Source of the DNA: Phyto melanocephala
Taxonomy: Eukaryota; Arthropoda; Insecta; Diptera; Rhinophoridae
NCBI GenBank assembly: GCA_941918925.1
Contig: OW799233.1
Location: 58,619,841-58,683,840, forward strand
Length of the DNA stretch: 64,000 nt
Reading direction: 5' to 3'
Shown: positions 22,083-34,075 of the stretch, one piece after another
Layout of the letters: every line of letters begins with the position of its first letter
Position numbering within the stretch: the first letter of the stretch is position 1
Program-made: the position numbers and the translations under genes
Notes under the pieces: generated by a model
The model's input: the letters and a program-made list of their open reading frames with translations, nothing else
What the model was told of the DNA's origin: nothing
Database searches by the model: none

Positions 22083-25000
22083 CTATTTCCTCTGGCCGTC
22101 GTTCTTCAGCCATCCTGTCCTGTTCACGAAGGTATGGATCTCTCCCAGATCAACTGCGGAAAGACAAGTTTTACTTACAAGTATTCGTTGACCCAGAATC
22201 TGGCGTCTCAGGTCCCCGAATGTAGGACAATTGCAGAGAAGATGTTCAGTCGTCTCCTCCTCTTCCTCGTTATCGCAACTTCTGCAGAAGTCGTTGTAAG
22301 GGATATTCAGCCTTTTCGCATGTGTACCTATAGGCCAGTGTCTGGTAATGACCGCTATGAGGTTCCTAAGGTGGATTCGGGGCATATTCACTGCATATTG
22401 CGTCCTATACACATCCATGTCAGGCCAGATCTTTCTGGTTTCCAAACAAGTAGGTTCTCTCACCCATCTTTATTTGGCATCCAAATATAATCGATGCGAG
22501 ATTAGATGTTTACCCTTCGATAAGGGAATACCCAAAGCACAACTGGATACAACCGAATCTAAGGTAGTACTGGCTTTTGCAAGTGCATCAGCTCTATTAT
22601 CACCATCAATATCCCCATGTCCTGGAACCTACACAAGGGTTACCGTTGAATGTCTCGCTATCTACTCAAGTGACACCCGGCATTCCTGGGAAATTTCCGA
22701 TGTGCTGTTCACACTCTCAAGGGATCTAATAGCCGCCTTGCTGTCAGGAAATATATAAATATCCCTGCCAGATATTTCATTATACTGAATCTGTTCCACG
22801 GCTGTCTTAATAGCCATAAATTCGGCCTGTATCGCGCTACAATAATCCGGTAGCCTAAGGGACAATTCCAAATCCAACTGGATCGAAAAGATATCACATA
22901 CAGTTCCAGCATGTGATTTCGATCCGTCAGTAAATATCTGGATGGCATTCTCCGGAGGTCGAAGACCGTTGTCGTATTCAGATGTATCCGGTATATTCGT
23001 CACGAAACCTGGATCGAATGCTGGTTCAGGTAGCTTGTAATCAATAGGAGAAGCAATATTGATCATACCCAAAATTCTTGCATGTCTGCCTAGCCATGAT
23101 GTCTGGTGGTAACCAGTTTAAAATAGTGAACAGTGCCTTAGATGGTGTGGTCCTAAGAGCACCTGTTATCATAATCGCAGCCATTCTCATTATACGTCCG
23201 AAACTGTCCTGGTGGATTCTCTTCTCCAGCGCCACCCACCAGACTGCCGCTCCGTAATAAAGAATTGGTCTGACGACAGAATCGTATAGCCAGTATAAGT
23301 TCCTGGGGTTAATACCCCAATTAAGGCCAATTGTCCTCTTGCAGCAGTATAATACAGTTGCCGCCTTAGTGGTCCTGGATTTTGTGTTCAGGTTCCAGTT
23401 TAGTTTGCTGTCCAATACGAGACCCAAATACTCTCTCTCACTCCGTCTATCCTAGGCGTAGCAAAGGTCGGTATTTTGTACCTCCTTGTGAACAGTACCA
23501 GTTCCGTTTTGGCAGGATTGACTCCCAGCCCACATCCCTGGCACCATCTAAGTATTAACGTTAGCGCAGATTCCAAGAGCTCCGAGAGCAGTCCAGGATC
23601 TTTGCCCGTAGCTGCTACAGCCACATCATCTGCATAAGCAACAGTCATGCAGGATGTATTCTCCATGGTCCTAAGCAGGATATTAATGTTGATGTTCCAT
23701 AGTAGTGGAGAAAGTACGCCACATTGCGGTGTGCCATTTACAGCCACCTTGGAGATGCTAGAGGCGCCCAAAGTTGATTCTATGCGCCTATAGTTTTCCC
23801 ACAAAACCGGTGACCGCAGGATCTATGTCCAGTTGTCTCAAGGCGTTCAGAACCGAATCCGGTTTGACATTGTTGAAGGCGCCCTCAATATCAAGGAAGG
23901 CGATCAAGGTGTAGTCCCTGTAGTTCAGAGATTTTTCAATATGGCCAACCAGCGCGAGTAGCGCCATTTTCGTAGATTTGCCCTTCGTATAGGCATGCTG
24001 TGCCCCCGACAGAGCCTCTGGTCCTAGAGACGATCTGATATAAACATCAATAATCCTCTCCAGAGTCTTAAGCAGGAAGGAGGAGAGACTTATTGGCCTG
24101 AAGTCTCCGGCCCTTTTATGCGAAGCCTTACTTCCCTTGGGTATGAAAATAATCTTATAGGATGTCCACCTTAATGGGACATGGGATAAATGCAAGCATG
24201 CCTTGAATATCACCAGAAGCCATGGCATTAAAATATCGATGTTCTCCTGTAGATCCGCTGGAATTAAGCCATCAGGACCTGGAGACTTGAAGGGATGGAA
24301 ACTTCCAACTGAGCATCTTATGCGATGCTCAGTGATCGGTAGATTCGATATGTCATATGCATCCGTGTGGTCAATAGCAGGAGGAGAGTCCTGCTCTAGA
24401 CAGCCTGGGAAATGTGTCTCCATGAGAACCTATAGCGTTTCCTTGCTACTGGTGGTCCACGAACCATCCGCCCTCTGTATGTATGATGGTATTGTTGGAT
24501 TCGATGATAGAATCTTTCGTAGCCGAGTTGTCTATGAAGAATTGTCCACCTCAATGCAGAATTTTCTCCAGGATTGCCTCTTGGCTCTTCTGATAAAGTT
24601 TTTAAACCCAATTAGGGAGGATTTATATGTGGCCTAATATCCACTTCTTTTAGCCTCATTGAATAGTTTCCTGCATTCTTTGCGCCTTTCGCAATTTCGG
24701 CATTCCACCAAGTGGGCTTGGCCTTACCTTTCCTAGTAGTTTTCCTACAGGAGTTATCGGTTGCCTCAGCCATTACATTACTCAAGAACTCAGTTACGGA
24801 GTCCAGATTGGACTTATCGTCAATGGAGTCTGGACATGAAGAGAGCTTTCTATTCAGCACCTCAGCATAAAAAGACCAGTTTGTCCTTCTCCTATTCAAG
24901 AAATGACTCTCAGAATCCACTTCGAAAAACAAATCGAAATCAATATATAGGTGATCGGAAAAAGAGCAGTCCTTCGACACCCTCCAATTTCCTATCAAAT

Positions 25001-25172
25001 TCACATACCTAACATCCAAAACCTCCCTTCTGTTAGTAACTACAAAGGTGGGTTCATTACCCCTATTAACTACTGTTGGTTTATTTTCAATTATAAATTC
25101 GACCCCTTTGGTTGATCGTGCGCCATAAAACAGCTCATTAGGCAGACTATTCTCCTCTTGTTCTCGATGGCT
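22083..25172 (-). pseudogene. LOA ORF2, part 2: endonuclease end, reverse transcriptase, RNase H
   Basis: This continues the frame cut by the RTE element at 25186. In order: the end of the endonuclease (EPTFVVTNRREVLDV, then SFSDHLYI, about 25090-24940), a linker, and the reverse transcriptase (SPGPDGLIPADLQ, FRPISLSSFLLKTLERIID, AFLDIEGAFNNV, GTPQCGVLSPLLWN and the catalytic AYADDV near 23640). Then comes RNase H (IFTDGSKSHAG, AEFMAIKTAV, PDSKAAIRSLES; 23000-22680), and a C-terminal CRSC...HLLCNC zinc-like motif near 22250. At least four frameshifts separate these blocks. The middle of the endonuclease, between the two halves of ORF2, is also missing. The catalytic DD pair of the RT is intact as sequence, but no continuous protein exists. 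Confidence 0.85.
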
Positions 25173-25464
25173 ATAGTACAGGTGTGGGGAGCATGGGAGT
25201 GTGTAAGGCAAAATGGTTAAAGCGTTCCTTAGTAAGACTTGTCATCTTTAAAATTGACAAGTATAAGGTAAAGTGTTCCCACTATCCTTAGTAAGGATTT
25301 CCAAGTCGACTCATAGGTCAGCGTGCTGATCCCATTGCTACGGCAGTGGCCTCCTTGTAGTGCTCCCTTGGGACCACCTCTGTGGAGGTGGAAGCGAATG
25401 CGAGCGACGTTCTTTAGCATGTCCGATTGGTCGTAAAATATGACGTCTAGGGAAGTAGGCATAT

Positions 25465-26502
25465 ATGCTAAGTTTGCTACTGACTTTCACCAAGCCAGGT
25501 TGGTGGCTTAGCTGGCAGCCCCAGCACCAGCCTAGGAGAGCTATAGGCCAATCACTTATTCTCTCTGAAATTAAACTGATTACTGAAACCTATACAAAGG
25601 TAAATGATAACATCAGTAATAACTCGAACCCCCTGTTGACGACTATTGGAATGAAAAAAAGGACACGATTTGGATCTTGGAACGTTCGAAGCATGCTAGA
25701 GACTACTAAGCTCGCGCAAATCGAGAGCGAGTTCAAGAACTACAATATGCTTATCATGGGACTGAGCGAGATACGTTGGCCAGATAGCGGTGAGCATATA
25801 ACATCTAGCGGTTTAACATTAGTTTATTCTGGCAAAGCATCTGGTCAACCTAGAGCAAGTGGTGTTGGTTTTCTTTTTTCGAAAGAGGCAAAGAACGCTC
25901 TCATTGAACGGCAACCACACATGGACAGAATAATTGTTGCAAGGCTTAGAACACGTGCAAGAAACCTAAGCTGCATTCAGTGCTATGCTCCAACAGAAGG
26001 CGCGGAAATTGAAGAAAAATATAGCTTTTACAGCAAGTTGATAAATGTGATTAACGGTATCAATCACGGCGATATTAAAATTCTAATGGGTGATTCCAAC
26101 GCACAGGTTGGTCGTGACAACACAAGCCGAGAAAGCGTAATGGGCAAGCATGGTATCGGCCGCATGACAGACAACGGAGAAAGGCTTGTTGAACTATGCG
26201 ATAATTTTAACTTGGTTTTGAGTGGTACGTTATTTCCCCACAAGAATATCCACAAAGTAACTTGGGTGTCCCCAGATCATATAACCGAAAACCAGATCGA
26301 TCACTTTGCGATAAGCAGGATGTGGGGAGGGTTACTTCAGGACGTGAGAAACAAGAGAGGTGCAGATATTGGTAGTGATCATCACCTGATGGTAGCTGAA
26401 GTGCGATTTAAGTTAAAAGCTGTAAAACGTAAGCCAGCCCTCAGCAGAAGAAGATTTGACCTACAACAACAAACATTTCAATTTCTCCCCAACATAATAT
26501 AG
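25465..26502 (+). pseudogene. RTE endonuclease domain (apurinic-like), 5' part of the coding region
   Basis: An open stretch of 345 codons. Motifs in order: FGSWNVRSM (residues about 70-78), MGLSEIRWP (the catalytic Glu), a CIQCYAPTE strand, ILMGDSNAQVG, QIDHFAI and DIGSDHHLMVAEV. These are the Asn, Glu, Asp and His sites of the exonuclease/endonuclease/phosphatase fold that nicks target DNA. The frame ends through a frameshift near 26480. The right continuation (YWKGVKSAFIETAESKIGYA and a Lys/Arg-rich linker with KTWISDNTW) is open in the next frame to about 26845. The true start is uncertain; an internal ATG before KKRTRFGSWN (25651) is also plausible. Confidence 0.85.
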
Positions 26503-26917
26503 ATGTATATTGGAAAGGTGTAAAGTCAGCATTTATTGAAACGGCAGAAAGTAAAATAGGTTACGCTAGAAAAACCAACAAGACCTGGATATCCGATAAT
26601 ACATGGCAAAAAATAGAATCTAGAAAGCAAGCAAAAGCTAAAGTTAATGATGCTAAAACTCCACAATCTAAACAAGATGAACAACGTAAATACCAAGAGG
26701 AGAACCGAAAAGTTAAACGTAGTGCAAGGGAAGATAAGCGAAAGTGGGCTGATAATTTAGCCAAAGACGCACAAATTGCCAGTCAAACGGGTCGATCCAA
26801 AGACCTGTATCGTATTACGAAAGAGATTTCCAGACATAGCCCCTGAGGAATGATAGGGGCGAACTGATCTATGCCAAAGATCAACAATTAGAGCTGTGGG
26901 AGAATTATTACACAAAA

Positions 26918-28518
26918 TTGTTGTCGGTTAATCCGACAGAACCTACAACGATATGTGAATGCGAGCCAATGCATCATATGAATATCGTACGAAACGATAT
27001 AAACATAGCAAGACCCTCATCTGATGAAATAGTAGCTGCAATTAAGCGTCTGAAGTCCGGTAAATCTGCGGGCCCTGATGGAATACCTCCAGAGATTTTG
27101 AAAATAGATATCACCCTAACAGCCACATTACTAGAACCCCTTATTTTATATTTTTGGTTAAACGAGAAAATTCCTGATGATCTTAGAGAAGGCCTTGTAA
27201 TTAAACTTCCAAAAAAAGGAAACTTGCAGGATTGCTACAATTGGAGGGGTATAACTCTTTTGAATATCGTAAACAAAACCATAGCCCATATCCTGCACAA
27301 CTGCATCTCATCCATTATTGAACCACAGCTAAGACGAGAACAAGCGGGCTTTAGGCCAAACAAATCATATACTGATCATATCAAGAGCTTGAGGGTAATT
27401 GTGGAACAGTCGGTTGAATGGCGTTCACCTCTGTACTTAGTGTTTGTTGACTTCAAACGTGCGTTCGACACATTACAACATTATGCGATATGGGAAGCTC
27501 TTAGCTGCAAGGAAGTTCCCGGAAAGTTAATCAATCTCATTAAGGATCTATACAACAACGCATTGTGCTCCATACTGCATGAGGGTTCAGCAAGCAAACC
27601 CATTAAAGTAAACGTAGGAGTTCGTCAAGGTTGTGTTCTGTCTCCACTACTGTTTAACATAGTACTTGACGTAGTTATGAACCACTGTATGGATATGCAG
27701 CATGGTATTTCCTGGGGCCTTCATGATAGGTTAGATGATATTGATTATGCAGATGACGTCTGTCTTCTATCCCACCGCTTCTCTAGCATGCAATACAAGA
27801 TTCAAGCCTTTGCTACACATGCTGCCAAAGCGGGCTTGCAAATTAATATCGACAAAACTAAATCAATGCGCATAAATTCCTCATGCAATACGAACTTTCA
27901 GCTTTCGGGCCAACACATTGACGATGCTAAAAACTTTTGCTATCTGGGGAGTATAATTTCAAAAAGCGGGGGCAGCAAAGAAAATATACAGAATAGACTG
28001 TGAAGGCGAAACAAGCATTTGGCACGCTTAATAAATTCTAGAGATTGCAAAATATCTCAAATCAAACCAAACTTAAAGTTTTTAATAGCAACGTGAAATC
28101 TGTGCTTCTGTATGGCTGTGAAACCTGGAATATTTCGATTCGGGAAATGAGTTGTATGCAAGCTTTTGTAAATCGCTGCCTCAGGCGTATACACAGGATA
28201 TTCTGGCCTGTCACAATATCAAATCAGGACTTGTGGAACTTAACCAATCAGGTCCCTTTAAACATGAGTATCCGATTGCGTAAATTTAGCTGGCTGGGGT
28301 ATACAATGAGAAAGCCAGCGGATGATTTAACTCGACAGTCCGTTGAGTATAACCCCCTAGGATCTAGAAGACCTGGCAAACCTGCGAATACTTGGAGACG
28401 CCAAATTGGGAACGAGTTGAACGAGCATAGTGTGTCTTGGAGCGAAATGAAAACGATGTCTACAGATAGAATACAATGGAGAGCATTTGTTGCGGCCCTA
28501 TATTCCACTGGAAATTAA
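26918..28518 (+). pseudogene. RTE reverse transcriptase and C-terminal domain
   Basis: The open stretch 26918-28003 has SAGPDGIPPEIL, DCYNWRGITLLN, EQAGFRPNKS, FVDFKRAFDT, VRQGCVLSPLLFN and the catalytic DYADDV (near 27745). It then loses frame at about 28003 and meets an in-frame TAG near 28040. The C-terminal part resumes 28045-28518 with KSVLLYGCETW, the (R)CLRRI segment, WLGYTMRKP and GRPGKP-like repeats, ending at TAA 28516-28518, 20 bp before the tail. Only three or four lesions separate it from an intact polyprotein, fewer than in LOA around it. Confidence 0.85.
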
Positions 28519-28551
28519 AGGATTAAATATATATATATATAGTACAGGTGT

Positions 28552-28798
28552 CCTTATCACTGAAGTCGGATAGAACAAAAGCTTTAAGATTGTTTTTGGC
28601 CATAATGCAAGATCTGGTCCTACCTGGTCCGGCTGCATACAGAATGTAGTAGCCATCCTTGTTTAGCCCGCAGACCTTGTCTTTGTACAACAATGGTTCT
28701 TGGACACATATAAGATACTCCGTGCCTGAAGACAGTCGGAGGAGTAGGGCAGCTGACGCCGCTTTTGAGTGGTGAAGGTTAATTTGAGTAACCTTCAA
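28552..28798 (-). pseudogene. LOA ORF2, part 1: endonuclease N-terminus
   Basis: The frame begins at the ORF1 stop (TTGA overlap on the minus strand) with KVTQINLHHSKAASAALLL and CVQEPLLYKDKVCGLN, the first two strands of the LOA endonuclease, whose Asn and Glu (N in INLHH, E in QEP) are catalytic. It is cut after about 82 codons by the RTE target site. The start codon is TTG in this copy, probably a mutated ATG, since overlapping stop/start is usual here. Confidence 0.8.
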
Positions 28799-30263
28799 TG
28801 TAGCTGATCGCTGTGGACGACTGTGACATCGGCGTCCCCTGAACCGTCGTCAGATTCTAGGATGGCGTCTTCATCTTCTACCACATCCATCTTGCCAAAG
28901 AATTCCCCCACTAGTCCTGAGACCGATTGGGTGTCATCAATGTCCGATGAAAGAGCAGATTCATCGTCACAGCTCATGGAGAGATCCTTAGAAGAGTCCT
29001 TACTCTCCGGAGCTTGAGGCTTCTCCTTGTCGTCACCCTTATACACCCGGAGAAAGATAGTACTTTGGTACATAGTATATCTTTCCCTGAGTCTTTCGAA
29101 GTGGAGACAGGGAGTCACTGTTTATAATAACAGTGGCCTTCCTGGAGCTTTCTACAGCTTCAGTAACCCTGGCTATTTTCCAGTCCTTTGGGTCGGATGG
29201 TATTGCGGGAATCTTGGCAATAGATCTCGGCCTTTGTGGAACATCGGCGAGAGGTATTACCTCGAGCTTCGCGCCAGACCATACTTCCCCGAGGGACTCT
29301 ATGGCTGCGCTGAACGCTCGTCTGTACAGGCTATCAGTTTGATGTGGCCTTGGTACCAGCCAGCATCTTCGCACTGGGGTGGTGGTCCCGGGTTGTCCCG
29401 AACAACTTTCAAGAACACCCCATTGAGAGCCATGGCAACCAATTTCCAGTTGCTGGAGGAAATGGTGCCATCGCTGGAGTTGCGGTCAATGATCGCCCAA
29501 AAAAGGTGGTCTTTAGCCACCTCATTGTAGGATCTTGGTTGTGGCCGTGGAGGCATGTGTTTGGAACGTTTTCTTCCTGGAAGAGTATCCTCCTCTGACC
29601 GTTGCCGTTTAGGCGCTGCAGAGGATGCCGTCCGCTTAGGACTGCCTACGACTGCATTAGGAGGATCACTTTTTAACACCTCAATTAGGGTTCCGCCCAC
29701 CGGAGAGCGTTTTTCTCTTGCTGCGTGAGCTCGTCAGTAGGTTTTTCACCAAACCGACTTATTATTTTATAAGCGGAACGCTTAGTAGTGAAGGCCCTTT
29801 TCGATTGTTTTCTGTGCCTTGGGGAATCTATTTTAGCAGCCATGGAGGTCGAGGGTGGAGCTACAGAGATCATCGGATTATTCTTCGCATGATCCTTCTG
29901 CACAATGTTTGGCACAAGGGATCCAGGTTTAGTGGCAGAGTGAGTCTTAGCCACCTCACCGGCACCTGAAGCTGGTGTTTTGACAGGAACTAGTCCCATC
30001 CGGACCTTAGGAGCCTTAGAGGTACCTGGTTTCGAAGAACCACGCTATACCAAGCTCGGGTTTCGATCGCCTATCGGCTTGATCGGGCATGTTTTTAGAG
30101 CACTAGTAGCTAGTCGGCTAGTGGAACCTGGCGCTTCCACTCCACTAGTCGAGGTTTCAGTAGCCATCAACTTACTGCAGCCTGATACCAACACTGCAGT
30201 AGTTGGGTCTCCGGAGATTATAAAGCCCTTTACCGGATACGCAGGGCATGATTTTTTCGACAT
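28795..30263 (-). pseudogene. LOA ORF1 (gag-like)
   Basis: Four overlapping open pieces in different frames read as one protein from right to left: a Ser/Thr/Pro-rich N-terminus (STSGVEAPGSTSRLATSA), a Lys-rich middle (RKQSKRAFTTKRSAYKI, then APKRQRSEEDTLPGRKR), a folded segment DHLFWAIIDRNSSDGTISSS and WKLVAMALNGVFLKVV, then WYQGHIKLIACTDERSAQ, and an acidic tail (SMSCDDESALSSDIDDTQ) ending HSDQLH. The W...L..G...P...C.D pattern is that of LOA gag (DUF4780-like), proposed to bind RNA. No CCHC knuckles were seen. At least three frameshifts. Confidence 0.75.
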
Positions 30264-31849
30264 TACGGACGATTGGTTGTTTGCATTTTATGCCTACTGC
30301 CAGGCTTGTTATAAACTGCCGCCCCACTGGAGACAGACGCAGACCAACAGCCACTCACTCTGAGAACAGACGCTGGTGGATTTATGGTTGCGGACCGACG
30401 ATTTAAAAAGGCGGACGCATTCTCAACAGCCTATGTGAAGAGGGGGTTGAGAAGTTGCCTGCCAGCCGCCCCAACTAGGAGAAACAGACGCTGGTAGGCA
30501 GGGGGTGGGTAGTTCTTAGTTAGTGTAATTTACACTTAAGCCCTCGCATCGCGACAAAATGACTACCCCTTCGCAAAATATTTTAATGGACATGATTTAA
30601 AGTCAGTAAATCTACTCTTTTTTGCAAAAAAGTAATTATGTTCTAAAAAGTACCAAACTCTTTTCCCCTTTCAACCCTGTTATGAATGTGTTTCAATTTT
30701 CACTTAATTACATAATTTTTTATGTCTGGTGAAATCCCAATTAAAAATTTTGTGAAAATTGGCCGTCTAATTAGGAATTACATACATTTTCCGGAATTTT
30801 CCCCTTTTTGTTACTTTTTGTGTCCCCAAAAAAGTTTCCAAAAATTTTACCTAAGTAATTGTCCATATTATAAGGAAATAATAAATATCATATTTTGTTC
30901 CATTGAATAATATTAGAAAAGTTTCTTTTAAAAAAAGTTCCAAAAATAGGAAAAATTTTTACCCTTTATATATACGAATTTAAAAAAAGTTTTAAAAACT
31001 TATTGATATTTTTTTCGCCGATTAACTTATACAGTTTAAATTTTTTTCCTAGCTTTATGTATTTGGAAGTTAGTACCAAATTATAGTTTGGTACTAACTT
31101 TTTTCAAAATTAAAAAAAAGACCTGTTGGCTTTTTCTTGTGCAAATTACAATACTTTTATAATATATCATTTTTAGTTTAGCAGATATAAGATTACCGAT
31201 TTTACCCTTTTTTACCTCTTTAAAGTACGAATTTCCAAAAATCCCTTCTTAGTGAACTATACATTGAAAGAGGAACCGATTTTCCAAATTTTATGTCTCT
31301 AGCTCCTTGCATTTGGGTTGTGAGATGATGAATCAGTCAGTCAGTCACGTTCCTCTATTATATATGTACACTAGCATTTAACCCGCTACTTCGATAGCGC
31401 AGTTCTTACTATTTATTGAATACTCAAGTTCTATTTTAAATTAAATATTTAATATTTTTGGTTCAATTTATGAAAATTGTATCTCTGATTTAATTTACTT
31501 AGAAAAATAAAAAGTAGAGTAAGGATATATCGGGTATATATTTCCTAACTAAAAGCAGGATCAATGCTACTGAGTTTCAAAAATTAAGATTCTCAATTTG
31601 CAAAAATGACCCTAAATAATAAAAGTAAAATTTTTTCCTTCACTAAAACTTCCACTTGGTTTATTATTACCTACATTCAGAATGAAAAATAATTAGAAAA
31701 AGTAATTTTGGTAGTCCATAATATTAGGAGTTAGACCTCGGATTAAGAAACACTTATTTTAAGAATCTATGTTCACACAAACGTAAAAATACAAAAAGTT
31801 CAATAAAAATGCGAAAAGGCTTTTTTGTGTCTTTAATATCATTTTAATT

Positions 31850-32742
31850 CTTAACTTGAATCAATAATCATATTTCACAATTTTAGCTTCATAAACGTAG
31901 AAAATACAAAAAGTCCCATTTCAAAAAGTACCTTTGTGGTCGCCCATAACATTTTCAGTATCACCTGGAATCAAAAGTCCTTGATTGTAAATTCTACCTT
32001 CATAAACGTAGAAAATACAAAAAGTCCCTTAAAAATTTAAAAACGTACCATCCTGGTCGCCCATAACATTTTCAGTCTCACCTTGTATCATTAGTCACTA
32101 ATTCCGAAATTGTTGCTTCGCAAATGTTGAAAATACAAAAAATACCATAAAAATTCATAAATGTACCTTTGTGGTCGACCACAACATTTTTAGTCTCACC
32201 TGGAATCAAAAGCCCTTGGTTGTACAATCCTATTTTTATAAACGTAGAAAATACAAGAAGTACCATAAAGTTTCAAAAAATTATCTTTTGGTCGCCCATA
32301 ATATTTTTAGTCTCACCTGGAATCAAAAGTCCTTGATTGTATAATCCTATTTTCATAAACGTAGAAAATACAATAAGTACCATAAAAATTCAAAAAAGTA
32401 CCTTTGTGGTCGCCCATAACATTTTCAGTATCACCTTGAATCAAATGTCCTTGGTTGTACAATCCTATTTTCATAAACGTAGAAAATACAAAAAGTACCA
32501 TAAAAATTCAAAAAAGCACCTTTAAGTCTCACCTTGTATCAATAGTCACTAATTTCGAAATTCTTGTTTCGCAAATGTTGAACATACAAAAAGTACCATA
32601 AAAATTCCAAAAAGGACCTTTCAGTCTCACCTTGTATCAATAGTCACTAATTTCGAAATTCTTGCTTCGCAAATGTTGAACATACAAAAAGTACCATAAC
32701 AATTCAAAAAAGTACCTTTGTGGTCGCCCATAACATTTTTAA
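31850..32742 (-). repeat. Minisatellite of Helitron copy 2, first block
   Basis: About seven half-units of the 118-bp repeat, both TTTATGAAGGT and TTTGCGAAGC types, on the minus strand. Some are shortened, for example the two consecutive ones at about 32520-32640 that lack the ATGTTATGGGCGACCA part. Confidence 0.85.
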
Positions 32743-33231
32743 TATTATTATTATTTATTTATTTGTTTAATCAATACAGTACAACAAGAACTAGTCTTAT
32801 ATAATAGTACTGGGGAGATAGTGGCACAATATGATTTTTGTTGGTAAAAAAAAATAAAATAACTTAACTCTAATTTTAATGAATAAAAGAAATTTAATTA
32901 GACAAAATTAAAAAAAAATACATTAAACGATATTTCAAAAATTACAAAATTATGATGTTTAAATTAAATAAAAAGAAAGCAAATAATATTACTAACATCA
33001 AATAAATATAAGTTAACATATTAAAAATGCAAGAGTTATATATAAATAGTTTTAGTTACCCTAAATGATTAAATATTGCAATTTTGAAATGCTTTGCATT
33101 GCTAATGATTTGAATATTAGGGGGAAGTTGGCGCCAAAGATTAATAGCATTGAAGAAAAAATTTATTTTCGATATATCTTTTCTGAAGCGAAAGGTATTT
33201 ACCCTCTTTCCTCGGTCAGACCTTGAAAAGA

Positions 33232-33790
33232 TTATTCTATTGTATGGTAGATTATTGTATGGTATTCAGGCTGTTTAGTGTAAATTACTTTATGAAAAAA
33301 TAATAATGTTGGAAGCTTTAATAGGCCATCAAATGGTATGTTACATATTTGTCTAGAGTACTGTGAGATTCTGCTTCGCCTACTGCGTCCAAACACATAT
33401 CTGGCAATATTATTGTATGTTACATTAAGCCTTTTCATACTTAAAGTATCACAGTTAGCAAACAGTTCACAACCGTACAAGATCGTTGGCAATAAATATG
33501 TTTAAGAAAGTAACATTCGAATTTCGCTGTGTAATGTTGCGATATCCAAAGGTTTCTCAACATCGCATATGTTTTACAACATATAACATGTGATTAGTCC
33601 AGTCTAATTTCCTGTTAAATATTACTCCAAAATTTTTGGAAGTTTCGTCTATTGTGATTATGGAGTCTCCAATCAGAATTGGTGGTAAAATAGTTTGCAA
33701 TGATTCGGTTTTTCCAATTATCAAAGCTTTTGATTTCTTGGCATTTAAGGAGAGTCAATTGGCTGAAGCCCATTTTTTAACACTATCTAG
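33232..33790 (-). pseudogene. CR1-like reverse transcriptase, C-terminal part
   Basis: Downstream of the SINE, the minus strand carries scraps of the thumb region (LNAKKSKALII-like, then PPILIGDSIITIDETSKNFG and KLDWTNH). It then has an open stretch 33492-33232 with ILYGCELFANCD, NVTYNNIARYVFG and FHKVIYTKQPEY. This continues the polymerase of 34076-35269. Frameshifts are present. Confidence 0.7.
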
Positions 33791-34075
33791 TGCCCCTGTG
33801 GACCAGTCAGTAAAGGACAAGTCAGTTGTTTAGGGGTTGCGGGTTCGATTCCCGCCGGAGACTCTTGAATTGTCTGCTTCTCTTTCTCTTCTATCCTAAA
33901 TATTTCTATTCTTTTCTCTATTAAGGCGTCACAATGGACTGTAATGGTCTCCGAGTGAAGGTGTGAGGGTAACTTTGCACCAGCCTTACCTACCTAGGTC
34001 ATTATTGATCCGGCCAATGCCGGAGTTGAGCAACTATAAGACTCATCAGTCCCATGATACACAGATTGGCTTTTG
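33791..34075 (+). mobile_element. tRNA-derived SINE-like insertion
   Basis: A Pol III A box (TGGACCAGTCAG, 33799-33810) and a perfect B box (GGTTCGATTCC, 33842-33852) lie 43 bp apart, as in tRNA genes. They are followed by ~220 bp unrelated to tRNA. It lacks a proper acceptor-stem partner, so it is not a tRNA gene. It interrupts the CR1-like reverse transcriptase. The right boundary is set where the RT frame resumes (LILCDK). Confidence 0.65.

Larger units (their letters stand above)
25186..28538 (+). mobile_element. RTE-clade non-LTR retrotransposon, near full length, inserted in LOA ORF2
   Basis: It is flanked by a 13-bp duplication ATAGTACAGGTGT (25173-25185 and 28539-28551). It begins GGGGAGCATGGGAGTG and ends with a (TA)n tail. 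One coding region of endonuclease plus reverse transcriptase, no RNase H, 3.35 kb in total and a short simple tail are typical of RTE. The exact duplication makes it the youngest identifiable insertion in this nest. It is on the strand opposite to LOA. Confidence 0.9.
21981..30574 (-). mobile_element. LOA-clade non-LTR retrotransposon, nearly full length, interrupted by an RTE element
   Basis: The target duplication AAAATAT lies at 21974-21980 and 30575-30581. On the minus strand the order is a 5' UTR of a few hundred bp, ORF1 (30263-28795), and ORF2 with endonuclease, reverse transcriptase, RNase H and a cysteine-rich C-terminus, ending in TAACCTGACCTAACCTAG. Subtracting the RTE insertion gives about 5.2 kb, a normal LOA length. 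RNase H after the RT and the INLHHSKAA start of ORF2 fit LOA. The base composition is clearly less AT-rich than its surroundings. Frameshifts make it dead. Confidence 0.85.
20525..31370 (-). mobile_element. Minisatellite Helitron, copy 3 (split by an INE element and a LOA retrotransposon)
   Basis: The minus strand runs from a 5' end TGTACATATATAATAGAGG at 31370 (four substitutions in 29 bp against the copy 1 end) to CTAG at 20525 followed by T. The head is 30582-31370, the array 21595-21973 and about 20600-20801, and the tail 20525-20600. Removing the inserted LOA (21981-30574) and INE (20802-21594) elements leaves about 1.45 kb, with only about five half-units of the minisatellite. Its 5' end touches the 3' end of copy 2 with no base between. 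Confidence 0.8.

Noticed and set aside
29027..29530. Plus-strand frame of 167 codons and neighbouring plus-strand frames (24203, 29980)
   Set aside because: They are antisense to LOA ORF1 and ORF2, which show conserved family motifs on the minus strand.
33791..33870. A genuine tRNA gene
   Set aside because: A and B boxes are good, but no acceptor stem pairs and the sequence continues as a ~280-bp repeat-like body within a retrotransposon.
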